A DNA stretch of 64,000 bases, taken from contig CAWINY010000003.1 of the NCBI GenBank assembly GCA_963837635.1, positions 248,001-312,000 of the forward strand, given 5' to 3'. This document shows, in pieces, positions 17,058 to 25,331 of the stretch. This DNA is from CAWINY01 sp963837635. Its GTDB lineage: Bacteria > Acidobacteriota > Terriglobia > Terriglobales > Acidobacteriaceae. Both the position numbers and the translations under genes were made by a program. Each line of letters starts with the position of its first letter. Position 1 is the stretch's first letter. The notes beneath the pieces are model-generated. The model made no database searches and was not told the origin of the DNA. It worked only from the letters and a program-made list of their open reading frames with translations.

Positions 17058-17143
17058 GGGTGCCCCACATCTGCCCGGTTTTGGCAGATGTGGGATCGGG
17101 AAAAGACCCACATCTGCGAGCGGCGCGCAGATGTGGGGCACCC
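17058..17143. repeat. Family D palindrome (GTGCCCCACATCTGC type)
   Basis: GGGTGCCCCACATCTGCCCG at 17058 pairs with GCAGATGTGGGGCACCC ending 17143, with two further CAGATGTGGG / CCCACATCTG arms in between, giving a cruciform-like double hairpin. It lies between divergent pyrR and rsmI. Family copies: 22778-22815 and 29461-29500. Flanking CAGGTACCAGGTA-type short repeats (17028-17048 and 17207-17240) frame it as inverted arms. Confidence 0.8.
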
Positions 17144-17256
17144 TCCGGATTGCAGGAGTGCACGCCTGCTCACCTGCACTTCTTACCGTGCGCCGGAACC
17201 CGATCCTGGTACCTGGTACCTGTTGCCTGCTACCTGATAGGTGTAAACTTCGCACC

Positions 17257-18105
17257 ATGTCCGACGTTCTTGAGCCCGCGCTCTACCTGGTGGCCACGCC
17301 AATCGGCAACCTGGAGGACATCACCTTGCGCGCCCTCCGGGTCCTGAAGCAATGCGACCTGATCGCCTGCGAGGACACGCGCCACACGCAGCAACTGCTC
17401 AACCATTACGGCATCGAGAAGCGCCTGGTCAGCTATCACGAGCACAACGAGCTGACCCGCGCGGCAGAGTTGATCGTCGATCTGGAAAATGGCATGAAGG
17501 TCGCGCTGGTGACCGATGCCGGCATGCCGGGCATCTCTGATCCGGGATACCGGCTGATCTCCTTTGCCGTTCGGCACCACATTAAGGTGGTACCAGTGCC
17601 GGGGGCCTCGGCCTTCCTGGCGGCGCTGGCTGCCAGCGGCCTGCCCACCGATTCGTTCCGCTTCAGCGGCTTCCTGCCGGTAAAAACGGGCGCCCGTCGT
17701 GAGCTGCTGGAATCCATCAAGGCGTCCCCCCGCACCCAGGTCTTCTACGAGGCGCCGCACCGCATTCTCGAGTCGATGGAAGATGTGGTCGCCGTGCTCG
17801 GTCCCAAGCGCCCGGTGGTGCTTGCGCGCGAGGTCACCAAGCTGCACGAGGAATTCCTCCGCGGCCCCGCCGAAAGCGTGCTCAAGGATCTGCGCTCGCG
17901 GGAGACGATCAAGGGCGAGATCACCCTGCTCCTCGGCAAAGCCGAAGAGGAGGCCGCGCCCGCGCCGGTCAAGAACCTTCGTGTGCGCCTGAAGGAGCTC
18001 ATGCAGGCCGAGTCGCTCGACGAGAAGTCGGCGCTCAAGCGCGTAGCCAAAGAGATGGGCGTGAGCAAAAGCGAAGCGTATCGGGAGCTGCAGCGGAGCA
18101 AGTGA
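17257..18105 (+). CDS. rsmI: 16S rRNA (cytidine1402-2'-O)-methyltransferase
   Basis: The protein (282 aa) begins EPALYLVATPIGNLEDITLR, the SAM-binding signature of the tetrapyrrole-methylase-like RsmI family. Downstream landmarks are the ACEDTRHTQQLLNHYGI block, YHEHNE, VTDAGMPGISDPGYRLI and the FYEAPHRIL motif. It methylates the ribose of C1402 in the decoding centre. The frame is open upstream to 17131, but homology starts at the ATG at 17257. TAAACT at 17244-17249 lies seven bases before the ATG and could be its -10 box, again suggesting little or no leader. Divergent from pyrR across a family D repeat. Confidence 0.93.
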   Translation: MSDVLEPALYLVATPIGNLEDITLRALRVLKQCDLIACEDTRHTQQLLNHYGIEKRLVSYHEHNELTRAAELIVDLENGMKVALVTDAGMPGISDPGYRLISFAVRHHIKVVPVPGASAFLAALAASGLPTDSFRFSGFLPVKTGARRELLESIKASPRTQVFYEAPHRILESMEDVVAVLGPKRPVVLAREVTKLHEEFLRGPAESVLKDLRSRETIKGEITLLLGKAEEEAAPAPVKNLRVRLKELMQAESLDEKSALKRVAKEMGVSKSEAYRELQRSK

Positions 18106-18162
18106 ACCGTCTCCGTTTACTGGTTATAAAGGGATACAGCTATTTTAGAATGTCTCGCAGCC

Positions 18163-18536
18163 ATGTCCCGCTTTCGCCCCATTAACGAGCAGGAACTAGC
18201 CGTCTTTCGACGTATGCTTCACGCTGGCGTTGAGAACCGCGAGGACTTGCTGAGGCAATTGGATGGCGCGCAAATCGATGTTTTGGACAACGATGACAGC
18301 TTAGTATTGCGAACGCAGAGCATCCCACGGGCGTGCTCCACAGTGTCGCAGAAGCAGAGTTCGTTGATAGCGACGGAATCACCGTTTCACTGTGTGCGCT
18401 CGTCGATGCCGATTCCTTGATTGAAATTGATATTTGCAAAGCAGATGGCTCTCGCGTCAAAAATATGCTTCGGCCAGAAGACATTGACGTATTTTGGCCT
18501 GCGGAACCCGGTAAAAAAGGCTGGTGGGAACAGTGA
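18163..18536 (+). pseudogene. Frameshifted gene for a small unknown protein
   Basis: Two adjacent frames look like halves of one 120-125-aa protein. The first starts at the ATG at 18163 (SRFRPINEQELAVFRRMLHA, ending in the acidic stretch VLDNDDS). The second frame continues from about 18305 with ADSLIEIDICKADGSRV and DIDVFWPAEPG. The join falls between about 18300 and 18335, after which the first frame runs into low-quality sequence (CSTVSQKQSS) until its stop at 18420. The N-terminal PINEEE-like start and the strand-rich C-terminal half resemble small DUF6984-type proteins, but I am not sure. It could be a true pseudogene, a sequencing error or a programmed shift. Confidence 0.55.
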
Positions 18537-18691
18537 ATTGTTAGCTGGCGATAACATCAGGGCTTAGCACCAGCGATCTCAACTCGGCCTTCGGCCACGG
18601 CTCACTCGCTTGGAATGACAATTCTCTGGCTGTCACAATAATCTGCAATCTGCAATTCTCAATAGCTCGCCCTCCACGCCCATCCATCCCG

Positions 18692-18697
18692 TACAAT
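18692..18697 (+). promoter_or_regulatory. purL -10 box
   Basis: TACAAT at 18692-18697 lies 23 bases before the purL ATG. The mRNA would have a leader of about 17 nt holding the ribosome-binding site GAGAGG. No clear -35 box. Confidence 0.45.
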
Positions 18698-18720
18698 GAA
18701 ATTTTTCCCGAGAGGTAAGA

Positions 18721-21066
18721 ATGAGCACGACACAGATCACGCTCGAGGTCATCCGCGATCATGGCCTCAACGACGAGGAGTACCAGAAAATCCTGAAGCT
18801 GCTAGGACGCGAACCGTCGCTGACCGAGCTGGGCATCTTCAGCGTGATGTGGAGCGAGCACTGCTCCTACAAATCGTCGCGCGTGCATTTGAAGCGGCTG
18901 CCGACGCGCTCGCGGCGCGTGATGCAAGGCCCGGGGGAGAACGCGGGCATCATCGACATCGGCGACGGCTGGGCCTGTGCCTTCAAGATCGAGTCGCACA
19001 ACCACCCCTCGTTCATCGAGCCTTTTCAGGGAGCCGCGACCGGCGTAGGCGGCATCCTGCGCGACATCTTCACCATGGGCGCACGCCCGGTCGCGGTGAT
19101 GGATTCTCTGCGCTTCGGGCCGATCACTCAAATTTCCACCCTTTCGCATCGCGAAAAGGGTGGGGCACCCGCGCCCGAGATACGCAAAAATGAAGTGGAC
19201 AAGAATCACTCGATCCTGGAAGGCGTGGTCAGCGGCATTGCCGGTTACGGCAACTGTTTCGGCGTTCCCAACGTAGGCGGCGAAACTAAGTTCGAGCCGT
19301 GCTATTCGGGCAATCCGCTGGTGAACGCTTTCGCGCTCGGCCTGGTGCGCAAGGACCGCATCTTCTACGCCAAGGCGGCGGGCGCGGGCAATCCGGTGAT
19401 CTACGTGGGCTCGAAAACCGGGCGCGACGGCATCCACGGGGCCACCATGGCGAGCGAGGAGTTTAGCGAGGCCTCGGAAGCTAAGCGGCCCAACGTGCAG
19501 GTGGGCGATCCCTTCCTGGAGAAGCTGCTGCTCGAAGCCTGCCTGGAGGCGATGGAAACCGGCGCGGTGGTCGGCATCCAGGACATGGGCGCGGCCGGCC
19601 TCACCTGTTCCACCTGCGAGATGGGTGGCCGCGGCGGCGTGGGCCTGGAAATCGAGCTCGACCTCGTGCCGCAGCGCGAGACCGGCATGAGCGCCTACGA
19701 GATCATGCTGAGCGAGTCGCAAGAGCGCATGTTGCTGGTGGCGGAGAAGGGGCGCGAAGAAGAAGTCTTTGCCGTCTTCCGCAAGTGGGGGCTGGACGCG
19801 GTCACCATCGGCGAGGTCATCCCGCAAAACCTGATGCGCGTCAAGCAGCATGGCGAGGTGGTGGCGGAGATCCCGAATCCCGCGCTAACCGATGAAGCCC
19901 CGCTCTACCAGCGTCCCATGGAACGTTGGGAGCCGCCGGTCGAACGCGACAAGCCCGAGCACATCCGGCTGGGCGAGAAGGCGGACCTTAGCGACGAGTT
20001 GAAGCGCCTGCTGGCCAGCCCAAACATCTGCTCCACGCGCTGGATTCACCAGCAGTACGACTCGATGGTGCAAACCAACACCGTGGAAGGCCCGGGTCAA
20101 GGGGATGCCGGGTTGATCCGCATCAAGGGCACGCAGCGCGCGCTGGCCATGGCATTGGACGGCAACGGCCGCTGGTGCTGGCTGGATCCGCGACTCGGCG
20201 CCGAACATGCCGTGGCCGAGGCTGCCCGCAACGTGGCTTGCACGGGCGCAACTCCGGTGGCGGCAACCAACTGCCTGAACTTCGGCAATCCGGAGAAGCC
20301 GCCCATCATGTGGCAGTTCTCGCAAGTGATTGACGGCGTGACCTCCGCTTGCGAAGAGCTGGAAGCGCCGATCACCGGCGGCAACGTGAGCTTCTACAAC
20401 GAAACCCTGGGCGAGGGGGTCTACCCCACGCCTGTAATCGGCATCGTGGGCGTTCTGGAAGACGTGAGCAAGGCGATGCGCCCGGATTTCCGCCAGGCTG
20501 GGCGCGACGTGCTCCTGCTGCACGCCGGCGTGGAGGCGGATGCGACCGACGCCGAAGCCGAGTTTGGCTCGTCCGAGTACGCCAAGGAGATCCTCGGGAC
20601 GACCTGGGGCTTCCCGCCGGCCCTGGAGTTGGAGAAGGAAGCCGGGCTGCAGAAATGCGTGATCGAGCTGATTCAACAGGGCCTCATCGACTCGGCGCAT
20701 GACTGCTCCGATGGCGGACTGGCGGTCGTGCTGGCCGAATCGGCATTCCTGCACACCGTGGGCGCCTGCGTGAATCTAAATAGCGCGGGACTTCCGGCCG
20801 AGTACCTGCTCTTTGGCGAGGACGCGAGTAGGATTTTGCTTTCCTGCGCTCCAGAATTAAGGGGGAAAGCAAGCGAGATTGCAGTAAAATACGGAGTAGC
20901 CGCCGAGCGCATCGGCGAAACCGTCGCTGACAATTTGCAAATCAATGTGGATGGCCATGAGGTCGTCTGTGCGGCAGTGTCGGAATTGCGGGAAGCCTGG
21001 GCAGGCGCACTGCAGCAGGCGCTGCACGCCGAAACCGAAGAACGGCTGGTTGCGGAGACGTTGTAG
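18721..21066 (+). CDS. purL: Phosphoribosylformylglycinamidine synthase, subunit PurL
   Basis: PurL aminates FGAR to FGAM with ATP, step four of purine synthesis. At 781 aa this is the small PurL that works with separate PurQ and PurS, neither of which is in the window. Motifs: SVMWSEHCSYKSSRVHLKRL with the active-site His, GDGWACAFKIESHNHPSFIE, GGILRDIFTMGARPVAVMDS, GIAGYGNCFGVPNVGGET, and in the second half CLNFGNPEKPP and ITGGNVSFYNE. About 20 residues after DSLRFGPITQ (residues 139-158) are not part of the family; they are encoded by a palindromic repeat. purF follows after about 100 bases on the same strand, probably in one operon. Confidence 0.96.
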   Translation: MSTTQITLEVIRDHGLNDEEYQKILKLLGREPSLTELGIFSVMWSEHCSYKSSRVHLKRLPTRSRRVMQGPGENAGIIDIGDGWACAFKIESHNHPSFIEPFQGAATGVGGILRDIFTMGARPVAVMDSLRFGPITQISTLSHREKGGAPAPEIRKNEVDKNHSILEGVVSGIAGYGNCFGVPNVGGETKFEPCYSGNPLVNAFALGLVRKDRIFYAKAAGAGNPVIYVGSKTGRDGIHGATMASEEFSEASEAKRPNVQVGDPFLEKLLLEACLEAMETGAVVGIQDMGAAGLTCSTCEMGGRGGVGLEIELDLVPQRETGMSAYEIMLSESQERMLLVAEKGREEEVFAVFRKWGLDAVTIGEVIPQNLMRVKQHGEVVAEIPNPALTDEAPLYQRPMERWEPPVERDKPEHIRLGEKADLSDELKRLLASPNICSTRWIHQQYDSMVQTNTVEGPGQGDAGLIRIKGTQRALAMALDGNGRWCWLDPRLGAEHAVAEAARNVACTGATPVAATNCLNFGNPEKPPIMWQFSQVIDGVTSACEELEAPITGGNVSFYNETLGEGVYPTPVIGIVGVLEDVSKAMRPDFRQAGRDVLLLHAGVEADATDAEAEFGSSEYAKEILGTTWGFPPALELEKEAGLQKCVIELIQQGLIDSAHDCSDGGLAVVLAESAFLHTVGACVNLNSAGLPAEYLLFGEDASRILLSCAPELRGKASEIAVKYGVAAERIGETVADNLQINVDGHEVVCAAVSELREAWAGALQQALHAETEERLVAETL
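19136..19168. repeat. Palindromic repeat inside purL
   Basis: CCACCCTTTCGC (19136-19147) pairs with GCGAAAAGGGTGG (19151-19163) across a three-base loop (one bulge) and is followed by GGCACC, the phrase that ends family D repeats. It encodes STLSHREKGGAPAP within purL without breaking the frame. Confidence 0.8.
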
Positions 21067-21078
21067 AAGAGTTCGTTT

Positions 21079-21138
21079 GTGTGGGGCGGGTCTCCGACCC
21101 GCCCCAGAAATGGGACGGGTCGAAGACCCGTCCCACAC
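21079..21138. repeat. Double palindrome between purL and purF
   Basis: Outer arms GTGTGGG (21079) and CCCACAC (21132-21138) enclose two hairpins: GGGGCGGGTC/GACCCGCCCC with loop TCC..., and GGGACGGGTC/GACCCGTCCC with loop GAA. It may attenuate readthrough from purL into purF. Confidence 0.75.
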
Positions 21139-21166
21139 CACCTTGCGGTTAGGGCCTTATTCACCG

Positions 21167-22600
21167 GTGTTGCTGAACCTGGACAAATTTCGCGAGGAGT
21201 GCGGCGTCGTTGCCGTCCACGGCCATCCGGAGGCCGCCAAGCTGACCTACCTCGGGCTGCATGCCTTGCAGCATCGCGGGCAGGAGTCGGCGGGCATCGC
21301 CGCTTCCGACGGCAGCCACCTGAGCCTGGAACGGGGCATGGGTCTGGTCGGCGACATCTTCACCGCGCCGGTACTGAAGCGGCTTCCCGGCGAGCTTGCC
21401 ATCGGCCACACCCGTTACTCCACCGCCGGCGACTCCGTCCTGATCAACGCGCAGCCGCTGCGGGTGGAGTGCAACAAGGGCTCCATCGCGGTGGCGCACA
21501 ATGGCAATCTGGTCAACGCACGCCATTTGCGCGCGCGGCTGGAAGGCGACGGCTCCATCTTCCAAACCAGCAGCGACACCGAGGTCATCCTGCACCTGGT
21601 GGCGCGCAGCCGGGAGCGAACCCTGGCCGAAGCCATCGCCGATGCGCTACGCCGCATCGAGGGCGCCTTCTCGCTGGTGCTGCTGACCCCGGATGCCGTC
21701 TACGCCGTGCGCGACCCGCGCGGCTTCCGGCCGCTTTCCATCGGCCGCATTCCGGCCGGGCCGAAGAACGAAACCGACGCCTTCGTCATCGCCTCCGAAA
21801 CCACCGCCCTGGACCTGATCGGCGCCGAGTATGAGCGCGACGTGCAAGCGGGCGAGCTGATCGTAATCACGCGCGAACGCGGTATGGAGTCGCACTTTTT
21901 TGCCCCGGCCATGCCGCAGTCGTCGTGCATCTTCGAGCATGTATATTTTGCCCGGCCGGACAGCGTGGTCTTCGGCCGGCCGGTAAACGAGAGCCGCGAG
22001 GCCATGGGACGGCAGTTGGCGCGGGAAGCCCCGGTCGACGCCGATATCGTGGTGGCGGTGCCCGACTCCGGCGTGCCCGCCGCGGTCGGCTTTGCCGCCG
22101 AAAGCGGCATCCCCTTTCGCGTGGGCCTGGTGCGCAGCCATTACGTCGGCCGCACGTTTATCGAACCGGAACAGGGCCTGCGTGACTTCGGGGTGAAGCT
22201 CAAGCTGAATCCGGTGCGCAGCATCATCAAGGACAAGCGCATCATTCTGATCGACGACTCCATCGTGCGCGGCACCACCAGCAAGAAGCTGGTGCGCATG
22301 ATCCGCCACGCCGGTGCGCGCGAGATCCACATGCGCATCTCCTGCCCGCCCACGGTCTCGCCCTGCTTCTACGGCGTGGACACGCCGCAAAAGAATCAAC
22401 TGATCGCCGCCAACAAATCGATCGACGAGATCCGCGAATTTATCGGCGCCGATTCGCTGGCATACCTGTCGCTGGAAGGACTCCGGGAGGCGTGCGGCGA
22501 GGGCATCCATACCAACTACTGCGCTGCCTGCTACACGGGACAATATCCCACCAACTTCGTCGCCGTCGATGAGCTTCTGGCCAGCAAGGTTGGGGACTAG
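21167..22600 (+). CDS. purF: Amidophosphoribosyltransferase
   Basis: PurF makes phosphoribosylamine from PRPP and glutamine, the first step of purine synthesis. I start it at the GTG at 21167: this leaves an 11-residue propeptide before the catalytic Cys of ECGVVAVHGHPEAA, the same propeptide length as in Bacillus PurF, and gives 477 aa, the family norm. Other motifs: LQHRGQESAGIA, GHTRYSTAG, VAHNGNLVNA (glutaminase domain), the PRPP loop RIILIDDSIVRGTTSKKLVR, and the cysteine region SCPPTVSPCFYGVD with EGIHTNYCAACYTGQYP, consistent with the Fe-S-containing type. The upstream open frame runs back over the end of purL and the palindrome and is not coding. Confidence 0.95.
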   Translation: MLLNLDKFREECGVVAVHGHPEAAKLTYLGLHALQHRGQESAGIAASDGSHLSLERGMGLVGDIFTAPVLKRLPGELAIGHTRYSTAGDSVLINAQPLRVECNKGSIAVAHNGNLVNARHLRARLEGDGSIFQTSSDTEVILHLVARSRERTLAEAIADALRRIEGAFSLVLLTPDAVYAVRDPRGFRPLSIGRIPAGPKNETDAFVIASETTALDLIGAEYERDVQAGELIVITRERGMESHFFAPAMPQSSCIFEHVYFARPDSVVFGRPVNESREAMGRQLAREAPVDADIVVAVPDSGVPAAVGFAAESGIPFRVGLVRSHYVGRTFIEPEQGLRDFGVKLKLNPVRSIIKDKRIILIDDSIVRGTTSKKLVRMIRHAGAREIHMRISCPPTVSPCFYGVDTPQKNQLIAANKSIDEIREFIGADSLAYLSLEGLREACGEGIHTNYCAACYTGQYPTNFVAVDELLASKVGD

Positions 22601-22927
22601 CTCAGCTTTCAGGTATCAGCCCTCACGCCTGCGGAAAAAACTTACCGCGGATTACACCGCCGCTTGCGAATGCGCCCTGGACGCAGGACTGAAGCCCTGC
22701 TCCACCCCTAAACCCGCAGTACTCCAGGCTAGGGATCACCAGGGAGTATGGGGAGCGCGGCACTCAGCCGAGAATCATCCCACATCTGCCACCGGCAGGC
22801 AGATGTGGGGCACCCTCCGGTTTTCATCTCGATTACTCAGATGGCAGATGGCTGCTTCCCACAAGGCGCGCGCGTGAATAGAATATGTTTTGTACCTTAG
22901 AGAACACTTTCAGAATTGAGGGAATCC
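22601..22927. other. Repeat-rich gap downstream of purF
   Basis: Contains a family A half-site (CTTACCGCGGATTACACCGC at 22640), a family D palindrome (22778-22815: CCCACATCTGCC / GGCAGATGTGGGGCACCC) and a GACTGAAGCCCTGC phrase like the GGGCTTTAGCCC repeats. No gene is seen. Confidence 0.6.
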
Positions 22928-23119
22928 ATGGGAGCTTTCAGCCGTAGGACCGAGATCGACCGTCGCCGCGCACGCAGCGAGAAAATCATGAAACTGCGCC
23001 GCCGTTATGCGACGACAAAAACCGAAGCCGACCGCCGCGCCATCCTGGACAAGGTTTATAAACTGTCGCCAACCATGACGGTGGAACAGTTCGCCAATCA
23101 CAAGGCGGCGAAAGCGTAA
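22928..23119 (+). CDS. DUF6800-type small conserved protein, 63 aa
   Basis: The protein is MGAFSRRTEIDRRRARSEKI followed by MKLRRRYATTKTEADRRAIL and ends SPTMTVEQFANHKAAKA. This highly basic helical start and the KxxxLSPxMTxEQF ending match the short DUF6800 family, widespread in Acidobacteriota and Planctomycetes, function unknown. A possible Shine-Dalgarno GAGGGA precedes the ATG at 22928; the frame is open four codons further upstream. The basic helix suggests binding to RNA, DNA or ribosomes, which is inference. A strong hairpin follows 50 bases after the stop. Confidence 0.75.
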   Translation: MGAFSRRTEIDRRRARSEKIMKLRRRYATTKTEADRRAILDKVYKLSPTMTVEQFANHKAAKA

Positions 23120-23168
23120 TCAACAACGGATTTATACGGATCCAGACGGACCGCCCCCCTAAAAGCCT

Positions 23169-23196
23169 AAGGGCGTTTGCCGAAGCAAACGCCCTT
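23169..23196. terminator. Hairpin, probable terminator
   Basis: AAGGGCGTTTGC (23169-23180) pairs perfectly with GCAAACGCCCTT (23185-23196) around CGAA. Downstream on the plus strand is only TTGTTGG; on the minus strand AGGCTTTT follows. It could end DUF6800 transcription and that of the 19-aa peptide gene on the other strand. Confidence 0.65.
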
Positions 23197-23261
23197 GTTG
23201 GTGGCCCGGATAGCGAGTTCGGCATCCCCGGCGCGCTGGCCGGGGCGGGAGCTCGCCCTAA

Positions 23262-23321
23262 CTACTTCGTTGCTTTCTTAGCCGGTTTCTTGGCCTTTTT
23301 CGCAGCTTTCTTGACCGCCAT
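23262..23321 (-). CDS. 19-aa lysine/alanine-rich peptide
   Basis: A minus-strand ATG at 23321 opens a 19-codon frame, MAVKKAAKKAKKPAKKATK, ending in TAG. A near-perfect ribosome-binding site, GGAGGGGAACCC, sits just before the ATG. The sequence is a concentrate of the KKAxKKPAKK motif of histone-H1-like and AlgP-like tails, which bind DNA nonspecifically. The peptide may be a tiny nucleoid-associated protein, a remnant tail of a longer gene, or a fragment that evolved by chance; the good ribosome-binding site argues for translation. The gap upstream (23332-23640) has no other gene. Confidence 0.5.
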   Translation of the reverse strand: MAVKKAAKKAKKPAKKATK

Positions 23322-23331
23322 TGGGTTCCCC

Positions 23332-23640
23332 TCCTTCGAACCTTCTCCCTTGAAGAATTCGTCTGAAAGTTTTTTGGCCCCTAAAGCTTTAAGTCTGCGC
23401 AATCTGTTGGACAACCAAATACTCTAGTACCATACATTGCGGTTAACGTGGGAGATATGTCAACATAATTCTGCATCGACACAAAAATTTTGCCCTCTTG
23501 AAAGTCGGGCACGCAAAACTTTTGCTTCCGCTACAAAAATCGGAATTTAACTCTAAACTTGCAAGGCAAGCTTATTCTGCATAAGGGGATGTGGAAGCTC
23601 TGACTCTCGCCTGAGCAGCGGGTCAGGGAGGGCCGGGGTT
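23332..23640. other. A/T-rich intergenic stretch
   Basis: The stretch has unusually low GC content for this window (e.g. ACAAAAATTTTGCCCTCTTG near 23480). No gene, no repeat family member and no strong hairpin were found. It probably holds promoters for the 19-aa peptide gene. Confidence 0.4.
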
Positions 23641-24057
23641 TCAGGCGCTCAGCTTTCCATCCTGGCGGCTCGATTGCGCAAGGGCCTCTGAAATTCTCCC
23701 CAGCAGCTCAGACATGCGGATGGGCTTGGGCAGAACCTCAAAATCAAAACCTCTTGCCTTGGCGTCTTGTAAAAGGTTGAGGTTAGCGCCGTTTCCGGAA
23801 ATGAACAGCACTTCGCAGCGCGGCAGAAAGCGGAGAATCTCCATGGCAGCGTCGATGCCGCTCATCCCGTCCATCAAGACATCACTGAGGATGAAGTCAG
23901 GTGCGAAGGAACGTGCGGTTTTCACCGCCTCCTCCCCGCTGTAGGCGAGCGCTGTGTCATAGCCGTGATGGGCAAACAACGCCGCCAAGGTGGAGGCGAT
24001 TGACTCCTCATCGTCGACCACTAGAATTCGAGCTTTGCTGGACACCGCCACCACCAT
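23641..24057 (-). CDS. Single-domain response regulator (CheY-like)
   Basis: The 138-aa protein is one receiver domain: RILVVDDEESIASTLAALFA with the acidic pair, FILSDVLMDGMSGIDAAMEI with the phosphoacceptor Asp (about residue 59), the Ser of FISGNGANLN and the conserved Lys in VLPKPIRMSELL. There is no output domain, so it would act by protein contact after phosphorylation by a histidine kinase encoded elsewhere. Neither kinase nor partner is adjacent. The start may be either of the first codons (MVVAVSSKARIL). Confidence 0.88.
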   Translation of the reverse strand: MVVAVSSKARILVVDDEESIASTLAALFAHHGYDTALAYSGEEAVKTARSFAPDFILSDVLMDGMSGIDAAMEILRFLPRCEVLFISGNGANLNLLQDAKARGFDFEVLPKPIRMSELLGRISEALAQSSRQDGKLSA

Positions 24058-24245
24058 GCTCCGTTCTTATCAGCGAGTGGGAATCGACCATCATTACAGC
24101 TCTTACCATGATGCAGAAATGTACGACAGAGTTGCCCCCGCAATGGTGAAGCCTGCCGCTTGCCGCTGGTTCAGCGGCCGGCGCACCGGACATCACCCGG
24201 CCGAAGCGAGGGTACGAGGGCAAAGAGAGGTCTAGGCGCGGATGA

Positions 24246-24650
24246 CTACGCGTTCTTCCGGTCCGCTTTTCGTGCCGCCCAACGCCTCTTGGCAGCCTCG
24301 GAAATTCGCTTCCGTGCCGCTGCAGACATATGACGAGCCGGGGCGGCTTGCTTGGCGGCGGACTGCGCAGGCTTCTTTGCCGTGGAAGCGGCAAGGGCGC
24401 CGGCCTTTCGGGCGGCCCAACGTTTCTTCGCGCCTTCGGAAATGCGCTTACGCGCGGCGGCGCTCATGCGGCGGCGGCCACGACTGGTTGACGTCGGCGC
24501 GGATTGGGCCGCAGTAAGTACCACCGAACCCGGTTTCCGGCCACGGCGAACCGGAGTCACCGTGCCATTCAATGTTTCGAGGGCAGCAATGGCCTTCTCA
24601 ACCTGAGCTTTTTCAGAGTAGAGCTCAGTCAGTACTTTCTTAAAGTCCAT
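24246..24650 (-). CDS. Basic protein with two SAAARKRISEAAKKRW repeats
   Basis: Residues 1-40 form a helical acidic region (MDFKKVLTELYSEKAQVEKA). The rest is basic and contains the unit MSAAARKRISEGAKKRWAAR and then MSAAARKRISEAAKRRWAAR, 40 residues apart, joined by a Lys/Ala/Ser linker. Such ARKRI-x-KRW units resemble NUMOD3-like DNA-binding helices and are common in acidobacterial small proteins. A DNA-binding or nucleoid role is likely but inferred. RGRKP near residue 37 looks like an AT-hook core. The Lys/Ala composition also links it in style to the 19-aa peptide nearby. Confidence 0.7.
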   Translation of the reverse strand: MDFKKVLTELYSEKAQVEKAIAALETLNGTVTPVRRGRKPGSVVLTAAQSAPTSTSRGRRRMSAAARKRISEGAKKRWAARKAGALAASTAKKPAQSAAKQAAPARHMSAAARKRISEAAKRRWAARKADRKNA

Positions 24651-25073
24651 ACCGTATCTCCGTTGGGTTCACCGGAACTGGATCCATGGGTTCTGCGGGC
24701 GAGCGGATTTCTCTCAACCTCTCATGCGCGCGCAGATATTGCGGATGGCGCAGTTGAAGTCGCGTGCTTTCAAGAACCAATTGAAACAGTTTTCTACCCC
24801 AGGTCTTAGTACGAGCTAAGGTTATCAGGAACTGACGGTAAATGGATAGAGCTTTGCCGAACGGGCCGCAAGCGCGTTGAAGCCTGGATCGCGTGCTTTG
24901 CTGGTAGCTACGGTTCCCCGGGCGAACCGGTTGTGCCCCGGAATTCCTGAACACAACTGCCGGGTTCGCCCCGGCGCAAAATTACCGTGCACTAGCCAAC
25001 ACCACTGATTCGCCGCGGAGCGCAATCCAAGCCTATTGCGCTGCGCCCGCTAAGACTTAAGACCCGGATTCGG
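24651..25073. other. Intergenic stretch, no gene recognised
   Basis: Only short overlapping frames without family motifs. One near-palindromic phrase occurs near 24903-24960 (GGTTCCCCGGGCGAACCGG). Promoter of the basic repeat protein must lie here. Confidence 0.35.
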
Positions 25074-25331
25074 CTAGTTAGCTCCGGCGCCGGCCGCCTG
25101 CGGCACCCAGTTCCAGTTGGCAATCTGGTCCTGTGCTTCATCCAGGCTCAGCCCCTTGTCGCGCATGAAGAACAACACGCCCTTGAGGCGGTAGAAGTCA
25201 CGCGAGGAATAGTAGGTGCGTCCGTTCTTGGTTACCGGTTTGATGATTCCCTGGGATTCGTATCGCGGGAGATCGGATTCCATCACGTTCAGCTTGGCCG
25301 TCAATTGCTCGGCGAGCAGAAACTCGGACAT
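25074..25331 (-). CDS. MerR-like DNA-binding protein without effector domain
   Basis: The 85-aa protein is a MerR-type winged helix alone: LLAEQLTAKLNVMESDLPRY, GIIKPVTKNGRTYYSSRDFY and FMRDKGLSLDEAQDQIANW correspond to the recognition helix, the wing and the third helix. The C-terminal effector and dimerisation helices of true MerR regulators are missing, as in some excisionase-like and small DNA-binding proteins. AGGAGG precedes the ATG by eight bases. Adjacent genes do not show a target. Confidence 0.75.
   Translation of the reverse strand: MSEFLLAEQLTAKLNVMESDLPRYESQGIIKPVTKNGRTYYSSRDFYRLKGVLFFMRDKGLSLDEAQDQIANWNWVPQAAGAGAN

Noticed and set aside
17028..17240. Repeated CAGGTACCAGGTA-like units as a possible CRISPR or tandem-repeat locus
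   Set aside because: There are only few units, without constant repeat and spacer lengths and without cas genes; they are arms of a dispersed inverted repeat.
16941..17256. A PyrR-responsive attenuator upstream of pyrR
   Set aside because: The promoter lies directly before the ATG, leaving no leader; the hairpins further upstream belong to the dispersed family D repeat.
20945..21166. The 74 codons in frame upstream of the chosen purF start
   Set aside because: They overlap the end of purL and the palindrome at 21079-21138 and encode an Arg/Cys-rich sequence unlike PurF; the GTG at 21167 gives the standard 11-residue propeptide.
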